In this document: one piece after another, positions 23,717 through 34,379 of the stretch
Numbering within the stretch: position 1 is the stretch's first letter
Layout: each line of letters opens with the position of its first letter
NCBI RefSeq assembly: GCF_019320115.1
Contig: NC_089595.1
Location: 113,977,162-114,041,161 of the forward strand
DNA: 64,000 nucleotides
Source: Miscanthus floridulus
Taxonomy: Eukaryota; Streptophyta; Magnoliopsida; Poales; Poaceae
Direction of reading: 5' to 3'
Notes under the pieces: model-generated
Seen by the model: only the letters and a program-made list of their open reading frames with translations
Databases searched by the model: none
Told to the model about the DNA's origin: nothing
Program-made: the position numbers and the translations under genes

Positions 23717-24174
23717 CCCCAGCTTGTAGTAGGCTGCAGTTGTAAGTCCGTTCTATTTCTGTTTTCAAGCCCATTCTGTTACGTCCCAAAAATGTTGTAT
23801 TTCCGTTAGTGATAATGAAAATAGGGTTACCTCCAGTTAAGAAAAAATAAACGGCACCAAAATAAAAGAGGCGTTGCATTTCGTTGTCTTGTGATCTCCT
23901 GCGGGCAACTGCCAGAGCTGTAAGACCGTCTCCGATAACCGTTACCCAAAATATTAGACTTATTTTACATTTGAATAGTGTTATAGGCAAAGAATTCAAT
24001 ATCTATTTTTAGTCTTCTTCAACAACAAGATCTAAAAAAACTTTTTCTACAAATGAGTTTTTAAGAGAGAGAATACTTAAATTTAGATTATATCTTTCCG
24101 GACATCTAAAATAGATCTTTCACGTAGATATTTTGTTGGAGACTGACAGCGAACTCTCTATATATATATATATA
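23700..24174. repeat. Left half of a ~760-bp tandem repeat unit, cut by the viral element
   Basis: It begins AGCTCGAACCAGACACCCC and is nearly identical to sequence starting at about 29308, 30072 and 30825. It contains a small MITE-like segment (GTCTCCGATAACC... to ...TTGGAGACTGACA) and ends in a short TA run at 24160-24174. The viral element starts there. The minus-strand frame inside it recurs only because the repeat recurs. Confidence 0.85.
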
Positions 24175-24564
24175 CCATGGAGATAATACCGCATGCCTAT
24201 CCTTGATTTGATGTTTGCAACATCAATCATTCGGGCGTGGAAGACCATACCAAAGAATATCCAGAAGGATACTATCTGTGCGCGATGGAGGACAGCGTAA
24301 AAGGAATATACAGTCACTCTACTGTAGCCAGGACAATTATTCTCTGTCCAGCTGTCCAGGCAACAGTAAAGGATAATAATTGAAGACGTCGGCCGCTTCC
24401 TTAATCACGAAGGCACCTCAGACGATGACTTCGCCTCGAAGGAACTCTAGAAGATAAGCATGAAGGACGCCCCTCCATGCTATAAAGCGGGACGCCGGGC
24501 GCATTCATTCATCATCGAAGAAACCACCACACTAGACCATCATCGAATGCTCAAGCAGGAGAAG
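24175..24564 (+). promoter_or_regulatory. 5' copy of the viral promoter/intergenic region
   Basis: It is 390 bp, aligned without gaps to 27775-28164 with about ten substitutions by eye. It contains a TATA box (TATAAAG, 24481-24487) in the context of a caulimovirid full-length-transcript promoter. After 24564 it departs from the 3' copy: the leader is missing and sequence jumps to about 80 bp upstream of a coding region. Confidence 0.75.
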
Positions 24565-24644
24565 AATGGAATATAAGTTCATTAATAGAACCAAAAATTT
24601 TAAAACAACCTAAAGATTACATAAGCTATGAAAATAATAGAGGG

Positions 24645-25367
24645 TTGACTAGTATTAGGTTTGTAGATTATAAAGAACAAAGTTTAGATGACTTAGAAGC
24701 ATCTAGTTCGGAGGCAAAGTTGGAAGAAAACAGAAGACATAGCATATGTGAATTTATGGAAAAATTAGATATAGATAATGAAATAAATCATTATAAGCAA
24801 AAGCTAAGCAAAATTCATGATGAATATAAAACCTCCATGATATGCAAATGGGCTGCTATAAGAGAAAGGGAACTCTACTTTAGACGAGAAATATGTAGAC
24901 TTGAAAATATCAAGAAAGATAGAGAATTAAATGCTAAGAAATTCAGCATTCCAATAAAGAAAAATGACTTTGTGTCAAAACAAATAGATAACAGGGTAAG
25001 GGAAGTCCAAAAAGAATTAGAACATAGCAAGGATAAGATAAATGACATAGAAGATAATGATATAAGTGAAGATGAGCAATGGAAAATTAATAATAAGCTC
25101 TTACTAGAAAGCTATGAAGAAGAGGATGAAGATACAATTGAGATATGTAGTAATAACTCAGAAACTCTCATAAACCCCTTAGAAAATAAAGAGTTGCCTA
25201 AAAATAATGCTATAGAAGCAATGAAAATAGATCCAAGTTCATCAAAAAGAAGACGAGGTCCTGGAATAAAGATAGAAGGTGAAAATGAGAGACCAACTAG
25301 AAAACCAGGAACTTGGCCGCCAGAAAAAAAAAGAACCTACATATACATATATACCTGGAAAATATAA
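24645..25367 (+). pseudogene. N-terminal part of the viral coat-protein polyprotein region
   Basis: This is a highly charged, Lys/Glu-rich segment of about 220 residues with coiled-coil character (about 24720-25080) and an acidic patch, followed by a short basic motif (SSKRRRGPG, about 25235). Such an acidic, coiled stretch commonly precedes the folded coat-protein core in badnavirus-like polyproteins. The frame is lost near 25326-25334 in a run of nine A residues; coding continues in another frame to a TGA at about 25471. It does not show movement-protein motifs. The start at 24645 is not an ATG, so the true N-terminus is missing or lay elsewhere. Confidence 0.55.
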
Positions 25368-25500
25368 GCATATGGGTTCAAAAAGAAGAGAATTTGAAAA
25401 GAAGGTGCAATTCCAGAATTATAAAAGTGATGGTGCTATACTAAATTTAGCAGCACATGATCCTATAGATTGATCAAATATAATTAGCATATGGAAAGGA

Positions 25501-27351
25501 TTGATAGTCCAAAAGTATATACAAAATCAGCATAATATTGGAAATAGAGTAGAAGATATGATTACATATTTAGAAACATTTTTAGGAGAATCAGTCAAAG
25601 TATTATGGGAACAATGGGTAGAAGCTTTCCCTAACTATTATGCCCAATTAAAAATGGCTGGTAGTAATCTATATAATTTTGCAAATATTATATCAAGCAT
25701 TGTAATAGGTGAAGATCCTGAATTAGGATTTACTGTATTACAAAATGAAAGATTAAAAGAAATAGAAAAATTGTCATTGACAAGTTGGAAAGGAATAAAA
25801 GAATTTTTTCAACACTATTTGTATAATGCTACTACTGCCAAGCAAGGTTATAACCAAGGTATAGTAGAAAAATATTTTAATAAATTACCAAAGCCTTTAG
25901 GTTCTATGATATTAGAAGAATATAAAAAGGAAACTATTGGTAAAGAATATAATATCTCTCAGGCCATAACATTCATTTTCAAACAGTTAAGAAAAATATG
26001 CACCAACATACAAGCCCAAAGATCAATGAAGCAATCAGATTATAATTTTTGCAATAAAATAGTTCAAATACCATTGACATATGGAGAAGAGAGATCTAGA
26101 AATAAGAAATATCCTAAGAATTATAAGAAAGGAAATGTAAAGACAAAGAGACGTTATTTCCTTAGAAGATCAGACAATAGAGCTCCATTCCTCCACAAAA
26201 GGAATGTAAGAAGATATAATCCTAGAAAAAATTATGATAGTTCATGTAGATGCTTTATCTGCAACTCGCCAGATCACTTAAGCAAAACATGTCCTAATAA
26301 AGACAAGAAAAGGTATTCCAATAAGCAAGAAGAACAAGAAAAGGTTCAAATAATAGATAGTGTGAATAAAAATATCTTAGTCTATGATGATGATATAATG
26401 GACGATGAATCAATATATTCAATTATAGAGACAGATGAAATAGAATATGATGAAGAAAAAGAATCAAGTGATGAAGAGTTAGATTTAATTGATGAGTTAG
26501 CAGGATTAAAAATAGAAATGATAGATCAAATAAACTGCGAACACAAGTGGGATCATAAAAAAGGCGATCCTAATATAAAATGTGTATTTTGCATATATTA
26601 TCAAGATCCAGCAGAAAGAGCAACATGTAGGCTATGCTTAAGACAAGCATGCATGTCATGTTTAAAACAGCAAAGCGTTATGAAAAAGAATGCAGAAGCT
26701 AAAATAATATATGAAGAAAATAAAGTGCAATCAGAAAAGGAAGTAATTCTAGAGGAAAAAAGAAACAAATATTTAAATAATATTCCACAAGAGTTTCTCA
26801 TTCCTAGATTAAGTTTTAAGACTGAACAAACTTTGTCATACTTTACTCGTGATGTTAAAGATATAATTTGGAAGAAATATGCTGAAAGGCATTACAAAAC
26901 CTTTCATGATATACAAAAATACTTTATGAAATTATACCAAGGTAAAGAAAGACATCTAGGAATAATTATGAATGCAAATACTTTTCCTTTACTTCATCTT
27001 GATGATAAATTAATTGTTAAGCCTCATCAAAGATTCTTAATATTGAATGCTGATATAAATTTAAAATATTTCAGAAGTATACAAAGAAATATTGGAGATG
27101 ATATATCTTTGCAGACTATTATTGATCATGGATTAGTTTATTATATATATGGTACACTTGAAGAGATACTCCAATCAGACCTTGGAATAGCTATCAAAGA
27201 AGCTTGTAAGAAATTATCATGCATTCAAGGTAGATACAAAATTAAGTTTTGTTCTAATCCCCCAAAATTTACACAACCAAGAAGACCAGCATGCCATGAT
27301 ATATATATATTACAAAGGGATCATATAAATTTCCAACTACATGGAATTTAG
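25501..27351 (+). pseudogene. Viral coat-protein region with two cysteine fingers and an unidentified C-terminal region
   Basis: The frame continues from the segment before the TGA at 25471. The coat-protein core lies at about 25500-26080. A basic region with many Arg/Lys follows, then a CCHC zinc knuckle (CFICNSPDHLSKTC, about 26249-26290) and an acidic linker. A second Cys-rich finger at about 26538-26665 (CEHKW, then CVFC, CRLC, CMSC) is characteristic of badnavirus/tungrovirus polyproteins. Downstream, about 200 residues (26790-27330) are not recognised; in relatives the aspartic protease would be expected here, but no DTG/DSG motif is present. The frame is lost in a short TA run near 27300-27315, and coding continues in another frame. 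The low-GC, A-rich composition is quite unlike the flanking DNA. Confidence 0.75.
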
Positions 27352-27374
27352 ACTCATGGCAAAATTATGAAAAG

Positions 27375-27677
27375 TTGTTCGTAAAAGACACGAACCATGA
27401 TAATTGGAGAATTTTCAGTGAAGCAAAAGAATTAGAAGGGAATACCAAATTTGCTTCTGAATATTATATGATGTACCAAAATAAAATAATAAAAGTATTC
27501 TTGAGAGAATACTATGGAAGATATAGTATAATACAAAGAGAAGTTGGCAGACTAATAAAGCCAAGTTATGGCAAAGAATGTCAATTACGAAAAGAATATC
27601 GTGAATTGTTGTCCTGGTATGAAATATGGCAACCTAAAGAAGTGGACAACGAAGAAAATATTAAAGAGTCAATATAG
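27375..27677 (+). pseudogene. Out-of-frame continuation of the viral polyprotein, function unknown
   Basis: About 100 residues, rich in Tyr, Lys and Glu, continue the coding sequence after the frameshift near 27300 and end at TAG about 27675. Codon use and AT content match the coat-protein region. I recognise no domain. It ends about 100 bp before the second promoter copy, so the protease/RT/RNase H block expected in a full caulimovirid genome is absent between them. Confidence 0.5.
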
Positions 27678-27774
27678 ACTCAGTTCAATATCAATATATT
27701 CATACAAGAAATATACCCCTTATGTTAATAAGGTTTATCAACAATTTGTCCGGAGGAAGAGATAATAATACATG

Positions 27775-28164
27775 CCATGGAGATAATACCGCATGCCTAT
27801 CCTTGATTTGATGTTTGTAACATCAATCATTCGGGCGTAGAAGACCATACCAAAGAATATCCAGAAGGATACTATCTGTGCGCGATGGAGGACAGCGCAA
27901 AAGGAATATACAGTCACTCTACTGTAGCCAGGACAATTATTCTCTGTCCAGCTGTCCAGACAACAGTAAAGGATGATAATTAAAGACGTCGGCCGCTTCC
28001 TTAATCACGAAGGCACCTCAGACGATGACTTCGCCTCGAAGGAACTCCAGAAGATAAACATGAAGGACGCCCCTCCATGCTATAAAGCGGGACGCCGGGC
28101 GCATTCATTCATCATCGAAGAAACCACCACACCAGACCATCATCGAATGCTCAAGCAGAAGAAG
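27775..28164 (+). promoter_or_regulatory. 3' copy of the viral promoter/intergenic region
   Basis: This is a direct repeat of 24175-24564 at an offset of exactly 3600 bp. TATAAAG lies at 28081-28087. Unlike the 5' copy it runs on into a leader-like sequence with an AATAAA at 28303-28308, about 220 bp after the TATA box. That matches the pararetroviral arrangement in which the poly(A) signal lies a little downstream of the transcription start and makes terminally redundant RNA. Confidence 0.75.
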
Positions 28165-29080
28165 CCTCAGACACATCCACCACCAACTCTCCACCCACAC
28201 ACATACACATGAAGACATGATCTCAGAAGCTCTCTGAGAATCATCCACCACAAATAGTAATACTCCACTACCGTTGTATTACTCCACCTTTGTAAATTAG
28301 AGAATAAAAGAGGTCCCCGTGATCATCCTGCGCTTGTAAGGTAATCCTTAAGCTTTGTGCTAAGTGCTTGGGGTTTCTCAAAAGGGAAAGTCGTATGTAA
28401 GCTTGCTCTGTGGAAATGAATTAAGCTTTTCCGTTTGAATCCCTGCCTTCCTTCAAGCTCGTTCATATGGGACGATGTCTCTATGCTAGGGACCCTAGAG
28501 GAGAAACCTCTGCGTGTGTTGTTCTCATGTTAACCTAGATAGCGGCGTTTGTAGAGAACCCTGTGTGCGCAGAGAAGTGTTCCCCTTGGGTGGAACTGCC
28601 TGGAGAGACGATAGAGCCTGAGTCCTGTGTGTTCGTGGCTGGGGATAGCAAGAGAGTAGACCGGGTTAGTCTAGTTCTGAAGCAAGTTAGTGATGCATAC
28701 GGTGAGTACCGAGTAGTACTGTCACAAGCATAGTACGCACGACCGGCTGAATTGTTGGTCTCGCCAGCCTGCAAAGATCCTTAGAAATAATCCGCATAAG
28801 CATATTCACTAAGCACCAGATTAGCTAATCACGAAAGCGACATATCAATATTTATATTCACTAATCGCTCGCTCGCTCATCCAGCGTGCATAAAATATTT
28901 GAGCTTGAAAGCGACACTTGCCTTAAATAGTGAAGTGGTTGAGCCACTCCCGGTGAGTGCTCGGGCACTGTTCATATCCCGAATTTGAATAGTAGCCGCG
29001 AATTTGAATAGTGCTGTGAATAGTAACTCAAGAATTTTAAAATTCGAATTTTGAGTTCCGAGTCCGCTTCTCGTTAGAAG
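28165..29080 (+). promoter_or_regulatory. Leader-like viral sequence with poly(A) signal
   Basis: No long frame is present. Several short ATG-initiated frames occur, as is usual in caulimovirid leaders, along with the AATAAA at 28303 and GC-rich segments capable of pairing. The usual initiator-tRNA primer site (TGGTATCAGAGC) was not found here. The right edge at about 29080 is set by the return of repeat-unit sequence (GTACTTTGCCACTTTGG). Confidence 0.55.
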
Positions 29081-29757
29081 GTACTTTGCCACTTTGGTAA
29101 CTTTGACATATACTAGAAAGATGCTCCTTTTGCGTAAACTAGTTTATGGACTTGTTTAGATTGAGGTTAGGAATTAGTATTTGGTACTGTAATACTTTCG
29201 TTTGTATTTGATAATTATTGTCCAATCATGGCCTAACTAGGCTCAAAAGATTCGTCTCTTAATTTATAATCAAACCGTACAATTAGTTATTTTTTTATCT
29301 ATATTTAGCTCGAACCAGACACCCCAGCTTGTAGTAGGCTGCAGTTGTAAGTCCGTTCTATTTCTGTTTTCAAGCCCATTCTGTTACGTCCCAAAAATGT
29401 TGTATTTCCGTTAGTGATAATGAAAATAGGGTTACCTTCGGTTAAGAAAAAAATAAACGGCACCAAAATAAAAGAGGCGTTGCATTTCGTTGTCTTGTGA
29501 TCTCCTGCGGGCAACTGCCAGAGCTGTAAGACCGTCTCCGATAACCGTTACCCAAAATATTAGACTTATTTTACATTTGAATAGTGTTATAGGTAAAGAA
29601 TTCAATATATATTTTTAGTCTTCTTCAACAACAAGATCTAAAAAAACTTTTTCTACAAATGAGTTTTTAAGAGAGAGAATACTTAAATTTAGATTATATC
29701 TTTCCGGACATCTAAAATAGATCTTTCACGTAGATATTTTGTTGGAGACTGACATCG

Positions 29758-29760
<3 letters not shown>

Positions 29761-29833
<73 letters not shown>
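29761..29833. repeat. (TA)n tract 1
   Basis: About 36 TA units between the first and second array units. Confidence 0.97.
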
Positions 29834-29837
<4 letters not shown>

Positions 29838-30520
29838 TCCGTGAAGCAACTTTGCCACTTTGGTGACTTTGACAGGTACTAGAAAGATGCTCCTTTTGCG
29901 TAAATTAGTTTATGGACTTGTTTAGATTGAGGTTAGGAATCAGTATTTGGCACTGTAACACTTTCGTTTGTATTTGATAATTATTGTCCAATCATAGCCT
30001 AACTAGGCTCAAAAGATTCGTCTCTTAATTTATAATCAAACCATATAATTAGTTATTTTTTATCTATATTTAGCTCGAACCAGACACCCCAGCTTATAGT
30101 AGGCTGTAGTTGTAAGTCCGTTCTATTTCTGTTTTCAAGCCCATTCTGTTACGTCCCAAAAATGTTGTATTTCCATTAGTGATAATGAAAATAGGGTTAC
30201 CTCCGGTTAAGAAAAAATAAACGGCACCAAAATAAAAGAGGCGTTGCATTTCGTTGTCTTGTGATCTCCTGCGGGCAACTGCCAGAGCTGTAAGACTGTC
30301 TCCGATAACCGTTACCCAAAATATTAGACTTATTTTACATTTGAATAGTGTTATAGGCAAAGAATTCAATATCTATTTTTAGTCTTCTTCAACAACAAGA
30401 TCTAAAAAAAACTCTTTATGCAAATGAGTTTTTAAGAGAGAATACTTAAATTTAGATTATATCTTTTCGGACATCTAAAATAGATCTTTCACGTAGATAT
30501 TTTGTTGGAGACTGACAGCG

Positions 30521-30523
<3 letters not shown>

Positions 30524-30587
<64 letters not shown>
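30524..30587. repeat. (TA)n tract 2
   Basis: About 32 TA units between the second and third array units. Confidence 0.97.
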
Positions 30588-30590
<3 letters not shown>

Positions 30591-31263
30591 TCCGTGAAGC
30601 AACTTTGCCACTTTGGTGACTTTGACAGGTACTAGAAAGATGCTCCTTTTGCGTAAACTAGTTTATGGACTTGTTTAGATTGAGGTTAGGAATCAGTATT
30701 TGACACTGAAACATTTTCGTTTGTATTTGATAATTATTGTCTAATCATGGCTTAACTAGGCTCAAAAGATTCGTCTCGTAATTTATAATCAAACTGTATA
30801 ATTAGTTATTTTTTATCTATATTTAGCTCGAACCAGACACCCCAGCTTATAGTAGGCTGCAGTTGTAAGTCCGTTCTATTTCTGTTTTCAAGCCCATTCT
30901 GTTACGTCCCAAAAATGTTGTATTTCCGTTAGTGATAATGAAAATAGGGTTACCTCCGGTTAAGAAAAAAAATAAACGGCACCAAAATAAAAGAGGCGTT
31001 GCATTTCGTTGTCTTGTGATCTCCTGCGGGCAACTGCCAGAGCTGTAAGACCGTCTCCGATAACCGTTACCTAAAATATTAGACTTATTTTACATTTGAA
31101 TAGTGTTATAGGCAAAGAATTTAATATATATTTTTAGTCTTCTTCAACAACAAGATCTAAAAAAAACTCTTTCTGCAAATGAGTTTTTAAGAGAGAGAAT
31201 ACTTAAATTTAGATTATATCTTTCCGGACATTTAAAATAGATCTTTCACGTAGATGTTTTGTT

Positions 31264-31364
<101 letters not shown>

Positions 31365-31615
31365 TCCGTGAAGCAACTTTGCCACTTTGGTGACTTTGAC
31401 AGGTACTAGAAAGATGCTCCTTTTGCGTAAACTAGTTTATGGACTTGTTTAAATTGAGATTAGGAATCAGTATTTGACACTGTAATATTTTTGTTTGTAT
31501 TTGACAATTATTGTCCAATCATGACCTAACTAGACTCAAAAGATTCGTTTCATAATTTATAATCAAAATGTATAATTAATTATTTTTTTATCTATATTTA
31601 ATACTACATGCATGT

Positions 31616-33474
31616 ATCCAAAGATTTGATGTGACGAAGAGAGAGTAAAAAAACTTGTAATCTAAAGAAAGCCTATGCATCCATCGATCAGCTCACATCT
31701 TTTTTCGCTATTGCGGCCCTCCTGGCTAGCCCTACTGGCTAACAATGCTATAGCCCTAAATTGCGCAGTAGAGTACTACTACGTGATGATCCAATCGTAC
31801 TCCTTTTGCACTAGGGTTTTGTTTTTTTTTCACTCTCTTTTTATCACATTAAATATTTAGACACATGTAAGGAGTATTAAATATAAATAAAAAAATAACT
31901 AATTACACAGTTTGATTGTAAATTACGAGACGAATCTTTTAAACCTAGTTAGGTCATGATAAAACAATAATTGTCAAATACAAACGAAAATGCTACAGTG
32001 CCAAATACTGATTCCTAGCTCCAATCTAAACCAGACCTAGCTAGGAGTACTACTACGTGATGACACGACGACCCAAGTCTTCTTGGTGCCAGCAGAGTCC
32101 ACACATACGTACCAGTGTATAGAAGCTACGCTAACACACGGGAGGAGGAGGATCCTTTTGCTAGCTCGTCACAAATCACTGCCCAAAAGAGAGCACTAAT
32201 GATGGCGCAGCGTGCATGCCGCACCAATGGCGCTCTTGACGGACTCCCCTGTTCTATCCTCGTCTATTCATTGTCCTAGGTTGCCGTGTCCTTCGGGCAC
32301 CCACCCTCCAAAGAAGCGAGACATGCCGGGCCTAAAAGCTCTGTTCGACGGTTTGCGAGCCAAATCTGTGCGTGCAACACACATGTGCAGTGCATGAGTA
32401 GCAGCTCGTATCTTTTTCTGTACTATACTACAGCAAGCAGCCAGTGGTACCATGCATGCATCTTCGTACTCTCCGGATATACTCCCTCCCTTCCATAACA
32501 ACTGCACCTCTAGAGTTTATTTTTTTCCCCAAAATATGAACACATATACATACGAGACAAATCAACTAATTGTCTTTTTCTGCTTTCTCACTTCCTAGAG
32601 CGTCATAATTACACCTTTATAGGGCTCCATCCTGGTGAATGAAGTCGTTTTGGACAGGATTTAGCATACCAAAGAGTGATTAATTATGGTGTATTTTTCT
32701 CCGTTTATCCATATTAAATATGGTTTGGGATTCCTTCTGGATAACAAACGTCCACAGCTGGGCTGGTTAACGTGATGACGCCTGAGTTTAGGATTGTTTT
32801 CCTTTTGCATGCTCGTTTTTTTTTCCCCTTCGTACTCGTCTAGTCCGACCCGAGGATCTGGCGTTTGCATGCCGCGAATTCACTAGCGGCCTGGCGCTCG
32901 TTTGCATGTGCTTGTTTTTTTAACATCTAGAAGATGTTGATGATGCTCCCATGGAGTCCTGCTCGAGATCCCGGCGTCCGACGAGTAGTCCCACGAATAC
33001 GCGCGGGCTGAGCACGTCCGCCGCCGTGATCCCGGCGCGGCTGACGTACCCCGTGCGAGTCCGGCCAGCGACACCAGCAAGGAAGGATGGGGGAGCGCGT
33101 CCGTCGAGCGTCTGTCGAGCGCTGCCGGACCCGTACATGCGAGCGAACGAGAGGAAGACCGATCCAAACAGCCAGATGTTCTGTTAAACCATACTAGTGC
33201 TAGTAGTAACAAGCAGTACTATATTTACACATTCGTCCATCAATATCAATACAAGTATAGTGCTCCTTGTGCTGTTGCGATCCTGCACCGCCTTCATCCC
33301 GCTATAGTGTCGTATTCAACTCCAGCGCATGCGTGCACGGACTCGAATTCAACCGCTACAGTGCACGGCAGGTCGCAATTACGTGGAGCCCCAGAGCGCA
33401 GCTAGCCGACCGTACCGATCTCGTCGCGTCGTCCGTGCAAATGTCAAGCGGTGACGACGTTTCTCGGCGAGCAA
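31616..33474. other. Intergenic sequence, no gene recognised
   Basis: 31868-32040 is a partial Tourist-like MITE in inverse orientation to those in the array (TTACGAGACGAATCTTTTAA, ending AATCTAAACCAGACC). Elsewhere only short overlapping frames with no family resemblance occur. 32930-33180 is locally GC-rich on both strands. Confidence 0.5.
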
Positions 33475-33783
33475 GGCCTCGTTTACATCCTGACCGTAAA
33501 GTTTTGGTATCACATGTACGGAGTGTTTGATATTAATAAAAAAATAAATTACAGAATTCGTCAGTACACCACGAGACAAATTTATTAAACCTAATTAATT
33601 CATCATTAGCACGTGTATTAATGTAGTACTTTATTGTCAAATTATGGATTAATTATGTTTAAAAAATTCATCTCCTAAATTAGTTACCAACTATATAATT
33701 AGTTATTTTTTAGTCTATATTTAATACTACATGCATGTGTCAAATATTTGATGTGACAGGATGTAAAGTTTTGGGACGGAAAC
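33475..33783. mobile_element. Tourist-like MITE, diverged
   Basis: The ends are GGCCTCGTTTACATCC and, in reverse complement, a related GTTTCCGTCC. The interior has the family phrases TTTATTAAACCTAATTAATT and CTATATTTAATACTACATGC, plus GATGTGACAGG near the right end. Target duplication is unclear. Confidence 0.6.
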
Positions 33784-33786
33784 TAA

Positions 33787-34017
33787 GGCCCCGTTTAGAT
33801 AAAAAAAAATTTGGATTTTGGCTACTGTAGCACTTTCGTTTGTATTTGGCAATTAGTGTCTAATTATAGACTAATTAGGTTTAAAAGTTTCGTCTAGCGA
33901 TTTCTCACCTAACTGTGCAATTAGTTTTTTTTCGTCTACATTTAGTACTCTATGCATATGTTGCAAGATTCGATGTGACGGATACTGCCCAAAAATTTTT
34001 GGAATCTAAACATGCCC
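33787..34017. mobile_element. Tourist-like MITE with TAA target duplication
   Basis: The terminal repeats are GGCCCCGTTTAGAT (left) and GGGCATGTTTAGATTCC (right, reverse complement). TAA flanks both sides (33784-33786 and 34018-34020), the 3-bp signature of PIF/Harbinger-related Tourist elements. Confidence 0.85.
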
Positions 34018-34128
34018 TAAACAGGGGGTAACCTTTCGGGCAGGCAGCGGTCCTTGGCGTGCCATTAACCGCCTTAATGCCGCCCGTAGCCCCAGCCAGG
34101 TCTGTCTGAGCGAGCGAGCGTCCTGTTA

Positions 34129-34370
34129 GGCCTGGTTTAGTGGGTGAAATTTTTTAGAAAATGGTATTGTAATACTTTCGTTGTTATTTGGTAATTGGTG
34201 TCTAATTATAGTCTAATTAGGCTTAAAAGATTCGTCTCGTGAATTTCGTCTAAACTGTGTAATTAGTTTTATTTTTTATTTATATTTAATGCTTCATGCA
34301 TGCGTCCAAAGATTTGATGTGACAGAGAACCTTGAAAAATTTTGTAAAATTTTTCAAACTAAACAGGCAC
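34129..34370. mobile_element. Tourist-like MITE with TTA target duplication
   Basis: The left end is GGCCTGGTTTAGTGG and the right end in reverse complement is GTGCCTGTTTAGTTTG. TTA occurs on both sides (34126-34128 and 34371-34373). The interior is the same family as 33787-34017. Confidence 0.85.
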
Positions 34371-34379
34371 TTAGCTTAT

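Larger units (their letters stand above)
24175..29080 (+). mobile_element. Endogenous caulimovirid-like (badnavirus/tungrovirus-type) element, defective
   Basis: The element contains a pararetroviral promoter region (24175-24564), a coat-protein region with both cysteine fingers typical of badnavirus/tungrovirus coat proteins (25501-27351), a second promoter copy (27775-28164) and a leader-like tail to about 29080. No movement protein, protease, reverse transcriptase or RNase H motif is visible, so it could not replicate by itself. It lies between two halves of a tandem repeat, exactly where the other units have a (TA)n tract, so it was captured at a TA microsatellite. That pattern has been reported for endogenous rice tungro-like sequences. 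It is damaged by two frameshifts and at least one stop. Genus is uncertain. The edges are inferred by comparison with intact repeat units. Confidence 0.8.

Noticed and set aside
24645..25367. Movement protein assignment for the first viral frame
   Set aside because: The segment is a charged coiled coil without 30K-superfamily features; it fits the region preceding the coat-protein core better.
23697..30369. Conserved ~90-residue minus-strand frame in several places
   Set aside because: It recurs only because the DNA repeat recurs; codon positions show no preference and the copies at 29305 and 30094 are truncated differently.
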